From: Ptychodera flava
Taxonomy: Eukaryota; Hemichordata; Enteropneusta; Ptychoderidae
Direction of reading: 5' to 3'
Assembly: GCF_041260155.1 (NCBI RefSeq)
Contig: NC_091942.1
Span: forward strand, 16,252,001-16,316,000
DNA: 64,000 bases
The notes under the pieces were generated by a model. It saw only the letters and a list, made by a program, of their open reading frames with translations. It made no database searches and was not told where the DNA came from. A program made the translations under genes and the position numbers. Positions within the stretch are counted from its first letter, which is position 1; each line of letters opens with the position of its first letter. Of this stretch, positions 24,001 to 49,468 are shown in pieces.

Positions 24001-27000
24001 AGATTTATAAATGAGGGATGGTTCACGTCCATCTGATGAGCAATGTAAAATTTTTAGCTTGTGGTCACTTAGCTGAGCAGAAATCTCAGCCATCAATCAT
24101 GGGTTCTGAAAAATACTACGGTACAATACATGATGCATATTCTAAATCATACGGAATCTAAATGCAAATGGTACGGCCCAGAGACAGAAATTGTATTATT
24201 ACCCATATTGCCTCACAATAGCGCCATACTTTCTGGGGCAGAATAAGTTGCCACGGCAACCAGACACTCAAATACTTCACTTGTCAAGCTCTTACCCTGT
24301 GTTTGCTCTTCTGGACAGAAGCCCCAGAGAGAACACTCCAAGCAGTGGTCCACCAGCAGCACCCAGTACTGAATTAACGCTCTTCACCAAGGTACCTAAC
24401 TGGGATGCTACAAAGGCCAGACCAATACAGACCGCTCCATAGAAGAATGCTGTAATGACAAAAAATGCAACTACATGTATATCATTCATGTGGTTGTGTA
24501 AAATATGTAATTTTATGATCAGCAGTGTCACCTGGGGGGCCTGGCTACCTCTCTGACACACATGGAAATTTGTAATTTGCATTCACATACACAAACACGG
24601 AAAAGAAGACAAAATCTAGAGACTTAATACTTACAGAGTAATTTTGAAATTTTTGTATCTCTGGAGTCCATTTTGGCACTGTTTACAGCATGGTTGCCAT
24701 GGTATCTGTTTACTCTCAATGGCTTGATGATGTCAACAAATGTTACAGTTGCCAGGGCATTTAATCCGGATGCTTCCGTGCTGTTCAAAATACAGGATAC
24801 TAACCGGTATTCATAATGCCAAAATACAAGATACTGCATGTATACATCAATACAAAATACAGAATATTACCTGTATTCATGCTGACAAAATACACAATAC
24901 TACCTATACCGATAAACATAATGACAAAATCAAAACTTGTGGTCTTTGAGTATACTTTTGACATACCGTTTCTCTTCCTCTGGCTCAAAGATTGGAATAA
25001 AACAGTTGTCAATCTGTCTCTATATCTCTCTCAGTCTTTCTCTGAGTAGTCCAATTGTAGCACTGTCCTATACTCTTGGCGTTGACTGCATTTATTGTAA
25101 GTAAGTGAATACATATGTTGCAAAGAACCACTATCGCATCATATTTGCAAGGAGTAAAACATGGCATGTTTGAAATAACCGGTTTTCAACTGATGCAAAA
25201 GCCAGGTAAGTTAAATTGTTCTTGATATGGTTTTCCAAGTCAAGTAGTGATTAGAAACTAAATGTGTTATATTATGCGATGTCCTGTACCAGTACATGTG
25301 TCGACATTCAAGAAAGCAGTTGCGAAAACTATCGACCTTGAACTTGAAATTTGGTACTGACCTTAGTGTTCCAGCAAATATACAAGCTACAAATAAACCC
25401 TGAATTCCTGGGATAATGCCAAGTTCTGAACTGACAAAATAGACAAGTATCTGAAAAAAACAAATTCAATAACTACATTGACAATATCATCCACATGAGT
25501 CTGAACTAGTGGGCTATTTGTAATAAATTGATCTTACTGACTTAAAAACATTCTTTTTGGTGCAGGAAAATTTTAAATATTACACGGACTGGTATAGAAT
25601 GCAAACAAAGAAATCTTTCGAAATTCAAAATTGACTCAAGAGTTCAGAAATGTAGTGAGCACACTGGTCTGAACACACTCCTAAAATGATAGGTTTGAGC
25701 TAAAACATATTGTATTGAATATCCTGAAAGAAAAAGTTAGCACACTGTTTAATTCATGGTTGAACAAGCCATGTTTAAGACATAAAAAGCCAAATTACCA
25801 TGACAACTGACCTGATCTGCTGATTGATAATCTGGAGTCATGTGGGATTCTATCCCATCCTGAACATTTCCATCTAAAGCAAGAAAGAACGGAAAATTTG
25901 TAAATACGTTGTTTTTGTGTAATAAATGGAACCACACAGAAACAACAAGCAACTGATATTTGAAGGTCAGATAGTCCGCTATAGAGACACTTGAAAAACA
26001 ATGAGTCCAATCCCTTAGAATATAATTTTTAGGTGTCTCTTAGGGAGTCTTTTGTGATGAACGAATAGGAAAATACTCCCTAGGTTGATTTTGAATAGCA
26101 ATACTGTAGTACGGTATGTCCATTTGCGTATCCCTTGTATTATTCACTCTTTCCCGTGTTCATGCAAGTATGGCAGTTTATAAGTAAATTTACATAAAGA
26201 TATGAAAGTGACTGTAAAAATGATCTTGGTGTTTTTTCTCTATCCCAAACAAGTAAAGACATTGAAACCCTAGATTGAAATATGTAACATGGATAGAGAG
26301 CTGAAAATCACTGATGTAACATTTTGATTTTCAGAACTTGTAATATTGAAACACCTTTGTCAATATTGTTACAATTTTGAACAAAAGATATGAACACGTG
26401 TTGAAATGTGATGTGTGATATTGTACACGATTCACATCAAGTTCCCACAAAACATCACAAATTTGTAAACAGTTATGCGAGTTCTTTTGCAAATTGATAC
26501 CGACGGCACCAGTCTCCTCATTAGAATTAGAAAATGGGTATGTGGTGTTGCTAATGTTAGAGGATAAACTTACTGTTGTAGAATGCAAACAGAATCATCC
26601 CTATAAAGCTTACAGTGCTGAACATTATGATATTGCCGGGTAAATTTAGCCACACAGATCTGTAAATATAAGTGTGTACGTGAGCAAAGAGTTAATTGAA
26701 CACAGAAAGATGTGCTTACCGCTCTTGCTAAAAGATACACAGTGCTGCTAAGAATTGTGTAAAAGGGGAAAACTGTATTGATTAGTCAAATAAATGTATC
26801 AACAACAGAGCAAAGATTGCTGCAGAATGAAATCTGCAGTGAGGTTTTGACTTTGTCATCAACAGTGACTGTATATGATACCAGAGAGTTAACATGAACA
26901 ACAGCAGTCCACGATGGCAGTAGACTTTGGTACCACTCAATTGACCATAATTAACCCAGTGGACTTGAGTAGCCATTGATCAGGGTTGTACAGCATTAAC

Positions 27001-29496
27001 ACTGATATGGGAGTAGTGGACAACCGTATTACTGATGGACTTTGGTGATGATCTGTGTTACATATACAGTATTTCTCTTTGAACTGTGATGATACCCGGG
27101 AACTTGGGTAACATTGCCTTGGGTCAGTTGTGAACTTAGGTAATGAGGATAAAAGGGAACTCTTGTGATACCTGCTGGGTTTGGGTCACAAAGGGTTGTG
27201 ATAAAACTCGATGGACTTTGGAAACATAAGACTTGGGTTGCAGGGGGTAACAGTAGTCAAGGCAACAGGTGGCTGGGATATCACCCAGTGGACTAGGGTA
27301 AGTGTAGGCCTGAATAGCAGGGGGTAGTATGGCAGCCTTAAAACCAGTCTGGAAAAGCAACGGATAAAACTCTACACTTACTTCACTGCTTCCTTCTGTG
27401 ATTTTGCCGTGAGAAATCTCTGGACAGCAGTCTGACTGACAGCCCACAGTGACAGTGTATTGCATGTCCCACCAATTATCGTCGACCAAAATGATAATCT
27501 TACAGTAGGATCCCACGTGAATCTGAAAGACAAAGGGCAAAAAATTACCACCTTACGTTTGTAATCTGAAGTTCAAAAAAATTTCAGGCTTAACCCCTTA
27601 CACAGTACGTGGTAGATGTGTAATGTGTAATGTGTTATAGTGTAATTCTATGGCATCTGCATGGTTAATACTTCATATTACATCTCTGAAAATTATTCAA
27701 TGTCACAAGATTTGACTATAAAGTTTGACAAATCCCATCACAAGGCGAGATACTTGGAACTCACTCAAAAAAATTGGCATGGCCCTGTTCCTGATTAAAC
27801 TGCCATACATGGGAGAGACCACCGGTGTAGGCTGTTCCCATGATGATGACGGTGAGCAGTGCCCCAAATAAGACAAAGAACTGGAATACATCTGTCCAGA
27901 TTACAGCTTTAATTCCACCCTGAAAACAGAGAATTGCAAACGGAGTGATTACTTCAAAATCGCATCAAAGCAGTTTTATGAGCATCCTAACACACGGTGA
28001 TGCAAACCTCGGGAGCGATTTGTCTTCCAGGATTTTATTTTTTTTATGAGAAACGTAAGTGCATATCTTCTTAAAGTTCAATGTTGCTGTGTAAGTACAT
28101 GCAGAACAGGCTGGCTTCTGATTTCAAAAGCGATGGTACTTTTTCAAGTGGTCTATTTCTTATCTTTGAATGACAAAACATGAACAATTTTGGAGGATGA
28201 AATCTGTACGCTTGTACATAAGTATAAGGTTGCCATGACAAACTAAAATGTCTGTCAACTTAAAAAAAATATTTGCTGTTGTAGTAACTACGTTTGTCTG
28301 CTGAGCCACAAGTTGACAGGCCTCTCACCTGTAGGATCCTTATGAATGATGTTATACTACACTTTTATTTATTATACCAAAACATATTTGGGAAAGATCT
28401 CTACTACAGATAACAACACACAGAGTAACAGATACATTAAAATTCATATCCTTACCAATGACGTGTATGCAGTGCATATTAATCCAGTTATCAAAACTGT
28501 TTTCCAAACTTCAAATTTTGTGACTGGATATTGAAACAGAAAAAAAACTGTGACTAAAACACACAGAATAACAAGTATTTAACCACCTGCCTGTCGGAAG
28601 CAGGAAAATCATTGGCTAGGTAGGTAAAAATTCAGTTACCTGCCCGATGAAAAAGTGGTCATAATTTCCAACTTTCGGTTTCAATTGATGAGATCAAAGG
28701 AGAAATATGACTGGTTTACAATATGTGAGACACATCAAGTCATCAGGGTAGGTACAATTTTGCTGGAGCATGCAACCTTTGAAAGTTCATTTCCATGAAT
28801 TTCCCGCACTGGTTATGATAAAACAAAACATTCAACTGCTGTGAATTCTGAAACATATTTATTTATTTCACACATTACAGACACTGCAGCAATCTTCAAA
28901 TTAAAGAGAAGCAATTGAATCTTTAAAGTTTTTTCTTACCTGCTTCCAAAGCCAGCGCTGGAGCATAGAGCACAATGGCCATGTAAAACGATGTCTGGAT
29001 GATGAACAGGACAGAACCAAAGAGACGAATACTCATGCTGAATCTACGATGAAGATACTTGACAAGAGAAGCAAGAAAAACAGGACAGATTATGTTCAGA
29101 TAATTCTATGGATTGATATCTCTCTGTAGACACAGTATCATCCTTGTATCTATGATGTGTTTCAGTGATTGTTACATCTCCTATGAACTCTATTTGAAAT
29201 CTAATCGACATGTGACTCAATATTTTGTGGTAAGGTTTGAAGATAAGTAAATTGTGTGGGAAGCCCAGTACTGTTTCTGTTGTCCCTTAATAGGATAGTA
29301 TTGATATAACAGGAATCCTGGTAACATTTTCTGAGAAGGGCATTGGCCTTATGGCTTCATCATGGAATTGATTATATAAGCACTGAGACAGTTTTGTGCA
29401 TAAAATGCCTTCACTTATCATAAGCTTTTATTTTGAGGTATGATACACAAACATGCACATATATAGACAGAAAAACACACATACAAAGATGCATTG

Positions 29497-29532
<36 letters not shown>

Positions 29533-30851
29533 ATATGTCATCAGATGGTAAGATGACTTACTTCATAGGCACTTGTAAGTTTCAATTCATGGAAGACTGG
29601 AATAAACACCCAGGCAGTGATTGGCATGGAAATGATAAAACTCAATGCCACCATCCAGTATTGAATGCCATGGATGAAGATCTCTGCCGGAATGCCGAGA
29701 ATACTGACCGCTGACAGGAAAGACGCCAGTGTGGAAATAGCCACAGGAATACTGAACATATTCCGATCAGCCATCAGGTATCTATCGGAAGGAATTGAAT
29801 GAGGGGAGATGGATCAGGATTGGCGGTAACTAAAATCTGAACAGCAGATATGTCCAGCGTACTGATCATTCACTAATTTCCATTCATGCATTGCAAAAAT
29901 GTACGTGTTAATTTTTTGAGTGACAGTAAAGTACTGACCATCAGACCATATCACAGGATCACCTAGTTTCTGGACAAGTGGTTGTACAACCAGATTGCAC
30001 TTGATATTGACACATAAACCATCAGACTCACTGAGTTCAATTTGTGCATGAGCTCTCACGGACGAAACGTTCACAATATATTAATTTTCCTGATATTTTC
30101 AATGCATATCAGTCATTTCTATTATTTGAAATAATAGCATTTAACAGCTTGATGCAATTCTATCATTTCATCATAATTTAGATGCTGATCAGACTGATCA
30201 ATAGTGAGACATACTACACACACATACTCTGCATAAAAACTATAAGGCCTTGGTAACATTATACCTATGAAATGTCAAGTTGTGACTCTATAGTATCAAG
30301 TGTAGGCACGTATACAACATTAATTTAAACCTTTGACCTTTATAAATACCGACCGGATCAAGTGTGACACAATAAATACTTTCCAAGGGGATGTTGTGCT
30401 GTTATCTGTCTCTACACTGTACTGGTTTGCCCGATAATTACTGAACTTGCAAAGATCTTTTTTGAAAATTTTTTAAACATTCATCTGTAGCAGTTCAAAG
30501 AAAAGCAGCATACCAACTGGACTTCTCACAGCCTCTAGGTTGCATTGCGGCTGCTGATCTGTTACCTATATTAATTTTCTCTCAATTATATGAATGGCCA
30601 AACTAAAAGCATGCCAGCTCACTCAGGCTACTCAAATCTCAAAATCAGGGCAGCAGTTGAGGGCCAATCTGCAGAGCCAAATGGGGTTGTAAGAACTGAC
30701 GGTAGTTTGCTTTAAATGCTCACTTTGACACTGTTTTCTGTCCATCACCGGCAAACGCATGATAGAACCCTGTACCAGCTGACACAACCAACATGGCACT
30801 GAAGACAAAATAGTCAAGCCAACCAAATGGATGCACTTCATTGCTTGTCAT
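20866..30851 (-). CDS. SLC5-family sodium/solute symporter (monocarboxylate/multivitamin type)
   Basis: Predicted plasma-membrane Na+-coupled symporter of the SSF fold (13 membrane helices expected). Coding exons in transcript order: 30724-30851, 29562-29781, 28940-29057, 28456-28523, 27765-27919, 27382-27522, 26574-26659, 25812-25873, 25362-25450, 24635-24780, 24296-24449, 23821-23941, 21511-21650, 20866-21019. Phases agree at every join, giving 593 aa, close to the 610-640 aa usual for SLC5A5/6/8/12. Marker segments include ISTLASFLSAVSILGIPAEI, the SSF signature GGIKAVIWTDVFQFF, WDPTVRLSFWSTIIGGTCN and GAAGGPLLGVFSLGLL. These point to the SLC5A5/6/8/12 branch rather than the sugar transporters. 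Substrate (lactate/short-chain fatty acids, biotin/pantothenate or iodide) cannot be told from sequence alone. The coding start is in an exon whose acceptor lies just upstream (about 30880), so a 5' UTR exon is spliced on. Confidence 0.92.
21846..23525. mobile_element. Tandem-core repeat element in SLC5 intron
   Basis: About nine imperfect copies of a roughly 146-bp unit, each containing a TTTGACCAAAAATGGCAAAA-type motif and a TATACCAAATTTCAAAGCTA-type motif. They are followed by a GAC/GACGG-rich microsatellite (23413-23470). Both outer ends carry TAGCTCCGCTGT in inverted orientation (left about 21863, right about 23500-23515). The layout of short arms, tandem core and microsatellite resembles the pearl/CvA (Helitron-like) elements described in bivalves. 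No coding capacity. Confidence 0.65.
23738..23837 (-). repeat. Minisatellite spanning the SLC5 exon 12 donor site
   Basis: About four copies of a 24-28 bp unit (minus strand TTTGTCCTGTATCGGGTAAG plus TCA) cover the last codons of exon 23821-23941, its donor and the first 80 bp of the intron. Three copies contain an intact GGTAAGTCA donor (exon ends 23821, 23770 and 23747); the fourth has lost it. Confidence 0.8.
24296..24449 (-). CDS. SLC5 symporter exon with GGPLLGVFSLG helix
   Basis: Encodes FFYGAVCIGLAFVASQLGTL and VKSVNSVLGAAGGPLLGVF. This is the late transmembrane pair conserved across the SLC5A5/6/8/12 branch. The donor gtaag is immediately after ACAGG. Confidence 0.9.
27765..27919 (-). 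CDS. SLC5 symporter exon with SSF signature
   Basis: Encodes GGIKAVIWTDVFQFFVLFGA and then LLTVIIMGTAYTGGLSHVW. The GG-x-x-AVIWTD-x-x-Q pattern is the sodium:solute symporter family signature. It joins on the 5' side to the small exon 28456-28523 (VTKFEVWKTVLITGLICTAY). Confidence 0.92.
29501..29531. repeat. (GT)n microsatellite
   Basis: About 15 GT units just downstream of an SLC5 exon donor (exon ends at 29562), within the intron. Confidence 0.95.
30724..30851 (-). CDS. SLC5 symporter first coding exon
   Basis: ATG at 30851-30849 opens MTSNEVHPFGWLDYFVFSAM, continuing LVVSAGTGFYHAF into GDGQKTVSK. This is the short outside tail and first helix typical of SLC5 proteins, followed by the K-[K/T]-x-[S/E] linker before the ADRNM block in the next exon. 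An upstream acceptor (tttttcag, about 30880) shows the exon starts in the 5' UTR. The transcription start is not identifiable. Confidence 0.85.
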
Positions 30852-31574
30852 TTTTTCTGCTCTTGTTGTACCAACTTAAAATTCTGAAAAACAAATGTTT
30901 TTGAGATAATTAGCAAATTTGGTGTGACATCTGTTGACCTGTGTGTGGACAACGGTTTTCCTTTCTGAAATGAACAGTTGCCATCACTTCATCACATTTC
31001 ACTAATATACCACACTTAATAATTTTCTGCTCTCCATCGGTTCATGTTGGATTACATAATGCTATAAAAATGTTTTTCGAGTTTAAATAATTTTTTCCCT
31101 TTAAATTAAAAACCAATTAGCTTCTGTCTATCAGAACCCTTGTCTGTCAGACATCAGATGTTTGCAATTCTCATAGTACATTGTCTGTCACAATTTATGA
31201 TGATGATTGACATGCACAAATTTATGATGAACAAAATGAAATTGAAATGTCATTAGTGTAGTAATAATGGAAATGAAATTGAAGGACACGCATATTTTTA
31301 CATTTATTGTTTCAATATGCTGTTGGTATTTATTGTAAAGTGTAATTTCATCTTCCTTGAGGTCCTGCATATGCACAGAATCACTGTTCGCAATTTCTGC
31401 CAAGGAGGATAAAGATCAAGATCATTTACCAGGTGCATATTATCGAATATCTATGTCATTTTATTTCACAGATCATGGAGAATAGTATTTTAATTATACA
31501 GGCTTATGAACGCATACCCGATTACGTCTTACAGACATTTAATTTAAAATTGAAGAAATTGAAGTTGCTAAAAA

Positions 31575-31601
31575 CGAGAGAGAGAGAGAGAGAGAGAGAG
31601 A
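31575..31601. repeat. (GA)n microsatellite
   Basis: About 13 GA units upstream of the SLC5 coding start. They give rise to a spurious Arg-Glu run in an open frame at 31433-31858. Confidence 0.95.
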
Positions 31602-33429
31602 TTTATAAACACTACCTGTTCTCTGAAAAATATGACGACGACGGTGAGGCGAACGAAAATGATATTGTCAACGTCTATCAGTCAACTTACTGTCCACGTA
31701 TTTGCCTGATAACTAGTACTAGCAGTATAACTGCTTGTACCCTGGACTGGAGATCGATGGGCTCTTTGTTGGTCGATCGAGCGAAAGTGGGGTTTTCAGT
31801 CCTTGTCACAGGACACAAGGCAACAAGACAGAACCGACGACCACGTTTCTTTCGATGATATGCAAACTATCTTTTCTACAATGTCCATGAACTTGAGGCA
31901 TCAGGCCAGACCAGGGTTGTACTCTATCTTATAAACTTGCCGCTTCCAAGAAAGTGCCACGACAGCATGATGATCCCGTTTGACCTTGTCGCTCGTTAAG
32001 AAGTTTGGTCTACTTCCTCTAGGGTTTGCGACCTCTCGATTTTTCGCCCTCGTCGCCCATGTGTTCGCTCAAAAGTTTTCTGACAAGGTTGTGCGCTGCT
32101 GATAACTTTCAGACAAGGCGTTCAACAGGTGAAAACTGATATGGCTCGAAGCATGGTTTGAACGCCCCGGTGTGAAATGTAACAGTTCTTGCATTTTCTA
32201 TCTAGCGCCCCCAGCAAGTTGCCCGATGTAATGCTTTTGTTTTCAGTAAACCTGACATGAGGACAATATATTATTTGATCCCATGTGATTTGGTTGAAGT
32301 CGGTGAATTTAAAAAAAAATAAAATCATTTTCGACAGTTTCTCTTGTGTCTCTTCAATTTCCTACAAACCTATTTGAAATTTGGCGGCCCATTTTAGGCT
32401 TTCCTAGCGATCGAATACGTTAATACCTCACCGCAGTGGTGAGGTCAATTCTGCATGGATGTAAAAAATAGAGTGAAACTCATTCTCGCAAGCCAGAGCA
32501 TAATTTCCGCTCCGCTGACCTACGCAAAAATCTTAACGGGTAGCGCTAAGCTGTTGCCGTAAAGAGGCACGTGATTTACGACGATGGGTGAAACTTCCCT
32601 GTATCGCTTTAATACACCTCTCATCGCGTTCACCCAACTCACACATTTCATATGAGAACAGAACACAAACCATCATTACCCCATTCACACGTTCACAAAT
32701 TACAGAATTGAACCAAGTCTATGCTCACCTCTACCTTTTTCTCAATTACATGTAAAATGATCTGTGTTTTTCAGGAACGCCTCAGAAGACTTCTTGGTCT
32801 GTCTGTGACGTAGGCTATACCATTTAAATGAGAAAGGATTTCAATAGATGATAAAAACATACAAAGTAAATATGTTTGGGCATTTACCACATTGCTCACA
32901 CAATTTTGAAAATTCTCCTTTCCTATTTTGATCTACATGTTGAACATTACAAATGAAGACAGATGGTAGAGGAGATTAAAAAAATGATTAAAAATTGCAT
33001 CGTCTTCTCATCTTTCCTCTGTTGTTAGGAAATTTGGGATTTTTATGGGTGTTGGTCACAGCTGCCAGTCTTGAGTGCTCCTCTTAAAAGCACGTCCCTT
33101 TAGAACAGATGTGGCACAGTATAACAAGACGTTAACTCATGATGAACAATACTGACTTAAAGAATGATCTTGAAGAATAATCTATCTCCATTTTCTGTGA
33201 CATGATGCAAGTCTTGAACCATAATTATTTTAATTATTCAAATCAAAAAGTTTGGAAATCTGCCATGTTTCGGTGTTTTGACTGCCAAAATATTGAGAGT
33301 GGAATGCCTGACTCTGACTTCTTGTAAATAGAACACAACTCCCCATGCTGTTTCAAAAATCGGCCAAACTTTCCAAACTTGTTCCTACCTCACGCAGAGC
33401 TACCGCAAGATGCGGCACATATTTTTTTT

Positions 33430-33533
33430 TTTAAAATTGATTGTATTTTACCCAGCGTCTCTGATCACACTATTTGTGTGGATTTAGTCGCTTTATAAAT
33501 GAATAAATTATTATTATATTATTATTATTATAT
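33430..33533 (+). mobile_element. LINE/SINE-type 3' tail with (TTA)n
   Basis: The sequence ends CGCTTTATAAATGAATAAAT followed by TTATTATTATATTATTATT. A GCGCTTTATAAAT..(TTA)n terminus is typical of CR1/L2-type retroposon tails in many animals. Only the tail is recognisable; no reverse transcriptase frame is present. Confidence 0.5.
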
Positions 33534-33596
33534 TGCTTTGTGTTTCAAAACAACAGAAAAGAATATCACACAGTAGACATGGTGAATTCACAACGT

Positions 33597-33602
33597 TTTA
33601 TT
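33597..33602 (-). terminator. Candidate ERCC6 polyadenylation signal
   Basis: AATAAA on the minus strand, 1.5 kb past the ERCC6 stop. It is a candidate only, because AT-rich DNA here produces such hexamers by chance. Confidence 0.3.
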
Positions 33603-33837
33603 CATACAAAATGTTGAAGACAGAAAAATGACATTTCCATGTGTTTCAGACGGTCGTACAATAAATATGTCATGCATGTCTCATGTTTCAGTGTAATGTG
33701 AAAAGTTGTGTGAAAGAATTTAGACAAGGGGTTCTCATGATTCGTATATATACTATAAAAATGTTCAGGCAGTACTGCAAAAGACAATCAACAGTAATCA
33801 ATGTGGACCAAAGGTACATCAAGTTCCTGGAATTCAC

Positions 33838-33935
33838 TTTAACCTGTCCACCCCTAATTCCTAGTAAACAGATCCACAACTACCTTTGATAACGATGGGT
33901 TTGGGGTAAACTAATGTAGTGAAAGGGTTAAGCTG
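33838..33935 (-). repeat. Roughly 95-bp CCCTTTCAC MITE flanked by TTAA
   Basis: On the minus strand it runs TTAACCCTTTCACTACATTA ... GGGGTGGACAGGTTAA. It aligns along its length with the copy near 54600-54695 and more loosely with those near 6283 and 40168. TTAA at both ends suggests a piggyBac-like target preference. Confidence 0.55.
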
Positions 33936-34895
33936 GACATCAACAAATGTTTGCTACTGTACGTTTCAATGACCTTAATAATATATCCTCCTTTTTCTTG
34001 AGGGTCTATGCTTTAAACTGTGAAGCTGTTACCCTGAAGGAAACTCCATATAGACAAACAAACTCATATCGTTTATCACATTTGTGTCATTATCAGCCAA
34101 CCTAAAGAACTTAGCTTGTACAGAAGGTGGATACTAAGACAACAAGACAAATGGGGCACTTGATGAAGCAGCATTGGCAAGATATGATATTAACATAGTT
34201 ACTTTGAACTTTGACCCCAAGTAACCTATGACACCAGGTAAGGATTTATCCGATGAACAGGGCTCAAGGGTCAATATTCCAACAGGCGACTGAGGAGTAT
34301 TTGAGACTTCTTGAGCTGGCCCTGTCAAGTACTTATCTCCTTAAACACACGCTGAGATATTTCACAACACATCTGAATGAATGAAATTCAACACTTTTTA
34401 GAAACTTTTTTCATGAACAAAATTTGAAAAACGAAACAAGAACAATGAAGTGTGAGTAGACAAAAACTGAAAATTTTGTTTTATAAAGTTCTTATCAAAT
34501 GTTACTCTTAATCATTGGTTTTGAATTTGAACCTGAGTTGTGATTTCAATGTTCTGAACAACATCGTGGAAGATGAAGAAACAAAGTACATGATTTCAAC
34601 TTTTTTGAAAACAAGAAATAATGAAACTTTCCAAAACGTATAAAAACATGAAAAGTCAATCAACTCAACATCTCGGTATTTAAGGATAAACACTATGCAA
34701 AACTAAATTTCATGCATCACTAGTAAATGCTTACTCATAGGTATTCAACGATACAACGTTTGAAAACTTCTTTAATTGCACATGGCTTTCTAGATGAGAT
34801 TTGGTAACTTGATCTTGGAATACAAGGCCTCTCAACAAACGTGACAAGTGTACTGGAATACTGGTAGGACACTATGTGTGTGTTCAGTTCCTCTC

Positions 34896-34955
34896 GATAA
34901 AATGTTTAAACTTTGTCGTGAAGTAGATAAAATGTTTAAACTTTGTCATGAAGTG
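34896..34955. repeat. 30-bp tandem duplication
   Basis: GATAAAATGTTTAAACTTTG and the following ten bases occur twice in direct succession, differing at one or two positions. They lie in the presumed ERCC6 3' UTR. Confidence 0.8.
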
Positions 34956-35114
34956 GTTCACTATGAAAAGTAGAATGCACACATGACTTTGAGTTCACTG
35001 AATGAGTAACTTTTGCCTGTTACAAGTCAACAGCTGGATTCACACGCTGTTGCCTCGTCCAGTACAGCGAATCATGCAATACAACATGATGGTGTCTCTC
35101 AACAAATCAGCTTC

Positions 35115-47962
<12,848 letters not shown>

Positions 47963-48143
47963 GTTCACTGAGGTTGTCACTTTACAGGCTGTAAATACTA
48001 TTTTCTTCCCTGTTTATGACCTTCCCAGCTGCAGCCCTCTACATCGAATATGTTACTTCCATCTTCATAAATCGATGTTGTCTAAAATTGCAAAGATTCA
48101 ATTATATGTAAATATATTAACATTGTAGGCCTGGCAGTGTGAC

Positions 48144-48252
48144 ATTGCTGCAATCTGTAGCCCTACCTCTCTATTGGTTGTGTTGCGCTATGTGGCCCCA
48201 CTCACCAATACAACACAACTGAAGGAATGGTAGGGCTACAGATCGCAGCAAC
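48144..48252. mobile_element. Roughly 109-bp hairpin MITE next to ERCC6
   Basis: The left arm TTGCTGCAATCTGTAGCCCT and the complement of the right arm TTGCTGCGATCTGTAGCCCT differ at one position. Both arms then contain GTTGTGTTG. The whole unit can fold on itself. Confidence 0.75.
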
Positions 48253-49347
48253 CTCAGGATGGGTTTTCTGATGATATTGTACAGACTGAACGACTGGTTG
48301 GACCACAGACGCTTAGTAGTAGTTGTCTTGCTTCTATTCTTGAACTTGGCAGTGTTATGGGTAGATTTCGAAAATTACACTATTTTAATCATGCTAAAAT
48401 ACAGAATAAGTAGATATAAATCCACACACAATCAAGTAATTTTATGTTGTTCACGCCCAGGGTTCATGTCATATGTCATGTTCATGGATGTACAAAATAG
48501 ATCCATGATGTCAGCAACTGGTTGGAACATGAAGCTGTTGAAGCTACATAATAGGAACAAGAATACCATAGGTGCTCACTTCGAAGGATCGATAGACTAG
48601 GCTAGATCACTGTCGAAGTGACTTGTTGTCGTCGGCTCTATGTCGACCACGGCCCGAGACCACGACGTGTGTGAATCGAAGCGTTCACAGCTCACTCACT
48701 GACCATTCCTCGATTTGGAACACGACAATAATCGCCCGAAAAAGACGGGAAGACAATCAAACACCGTAAGCTGTATTTCGCCGATATGTATAAATGCGAT
48801 GCTCTTTTGATACAGTTCAAAGTACGGATTTGAAGTATGAATATGTACTTTGTTTCGTGTTAGCACTGTCAGCGAAAAAATACTGCTTACGTAAGTTGTG
48901 AAAGCCGGATGTTTCCCCACATAAATTTACTATGTGTAATTTATCTACGCGCTTAAAGACAAAGCAGTGACACACGGAACAGATGAGGGACTGACAGGTA
49001 CTAGGATTTTTTCATCAGAAATATTAAAGATGAATATTGTGACAACGAACCTGTTTGTCAGCACCTTTGTGCTACAGCCATAACAGTATATGAAAGGTCA
49101 CCGTTTGAGGGCGTCGTCTAGGTCACAGGAGGTCATTCAGGCAATTTACATTCAACTTTCGGGTGAACAATGTACATGATCGGCAGCATTTGCCATGTAC
49201 CGATGTGCGCTTGCATTACGCATAATAAAAGTACTACATATCTTATGAATCAAAACATGTATACTCGAAAATAAATTTAAGGGCTATGATCGAACTAACT
49301 TAAATATAAAAGTTGTTATTATTATATCAGTGTGTATACTACAAAGA

Positions 49348-49415
49348 AAAATAAATAAATAAATAACTACAGTTCTTAACATTTTTGTGCAGCGGCCCAG
49401 CTGGGCTAAAGAAAT

Positions 49416-49450
<35 letters not shown>

Positions 49451-49468
49451 TAATATATTTATTTATTA
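49348..49468. repeat. AAAT and ATTT tetranucleotide repeats in inverted order
   Basis: (AAAT)n at about 49348-49366 and (TTTA)n at about 49413-49468 flank a 12-bp palindrome, GCCCAGCTGGGC (49395-49406). Confidence 0.85.

Larger units (their letters stand above)
30852..35114. other. Interval between SLC5 5' end and ERCC6 3' end
   Basis: Contains the SLC5 5' UTR exon end near 30880 and a GA microsatellite at 31575-31601. At 32425-32445 there is a perfect 8-bp hairpin (ACCTCACC/GGTGAGGT, 5-nt loop). A LINE-type tail lies at 33430-33533, a CCCTTTCAC MITE at 33838-33935 and a 30-bp tandem duplication at 34896-34955. The part from about 33.6 to 35.1 kb is probably the ERCC6 3' UTR. The SLC5 promoter is presumably between 30.9 and 33 kb but shows no diagnostic motif. 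No further coding exon is supported. Confidence 0.5.

Noticed and set aside
27590..27670. TTAACCCC ... GGTTAA pair in an SLC5 intron
   Set aside because: The interior does not match the MITE families defined elsewhere, and the short ends could arise by chance.
31433..31858. 141-codon plus-strand open frame upstream of SLC5
   Set aside because: Contains a GA-microsatellite Arg-Glu run and no domain; it overlaps the presumed promoter/5' region of the opposite-strand gene.
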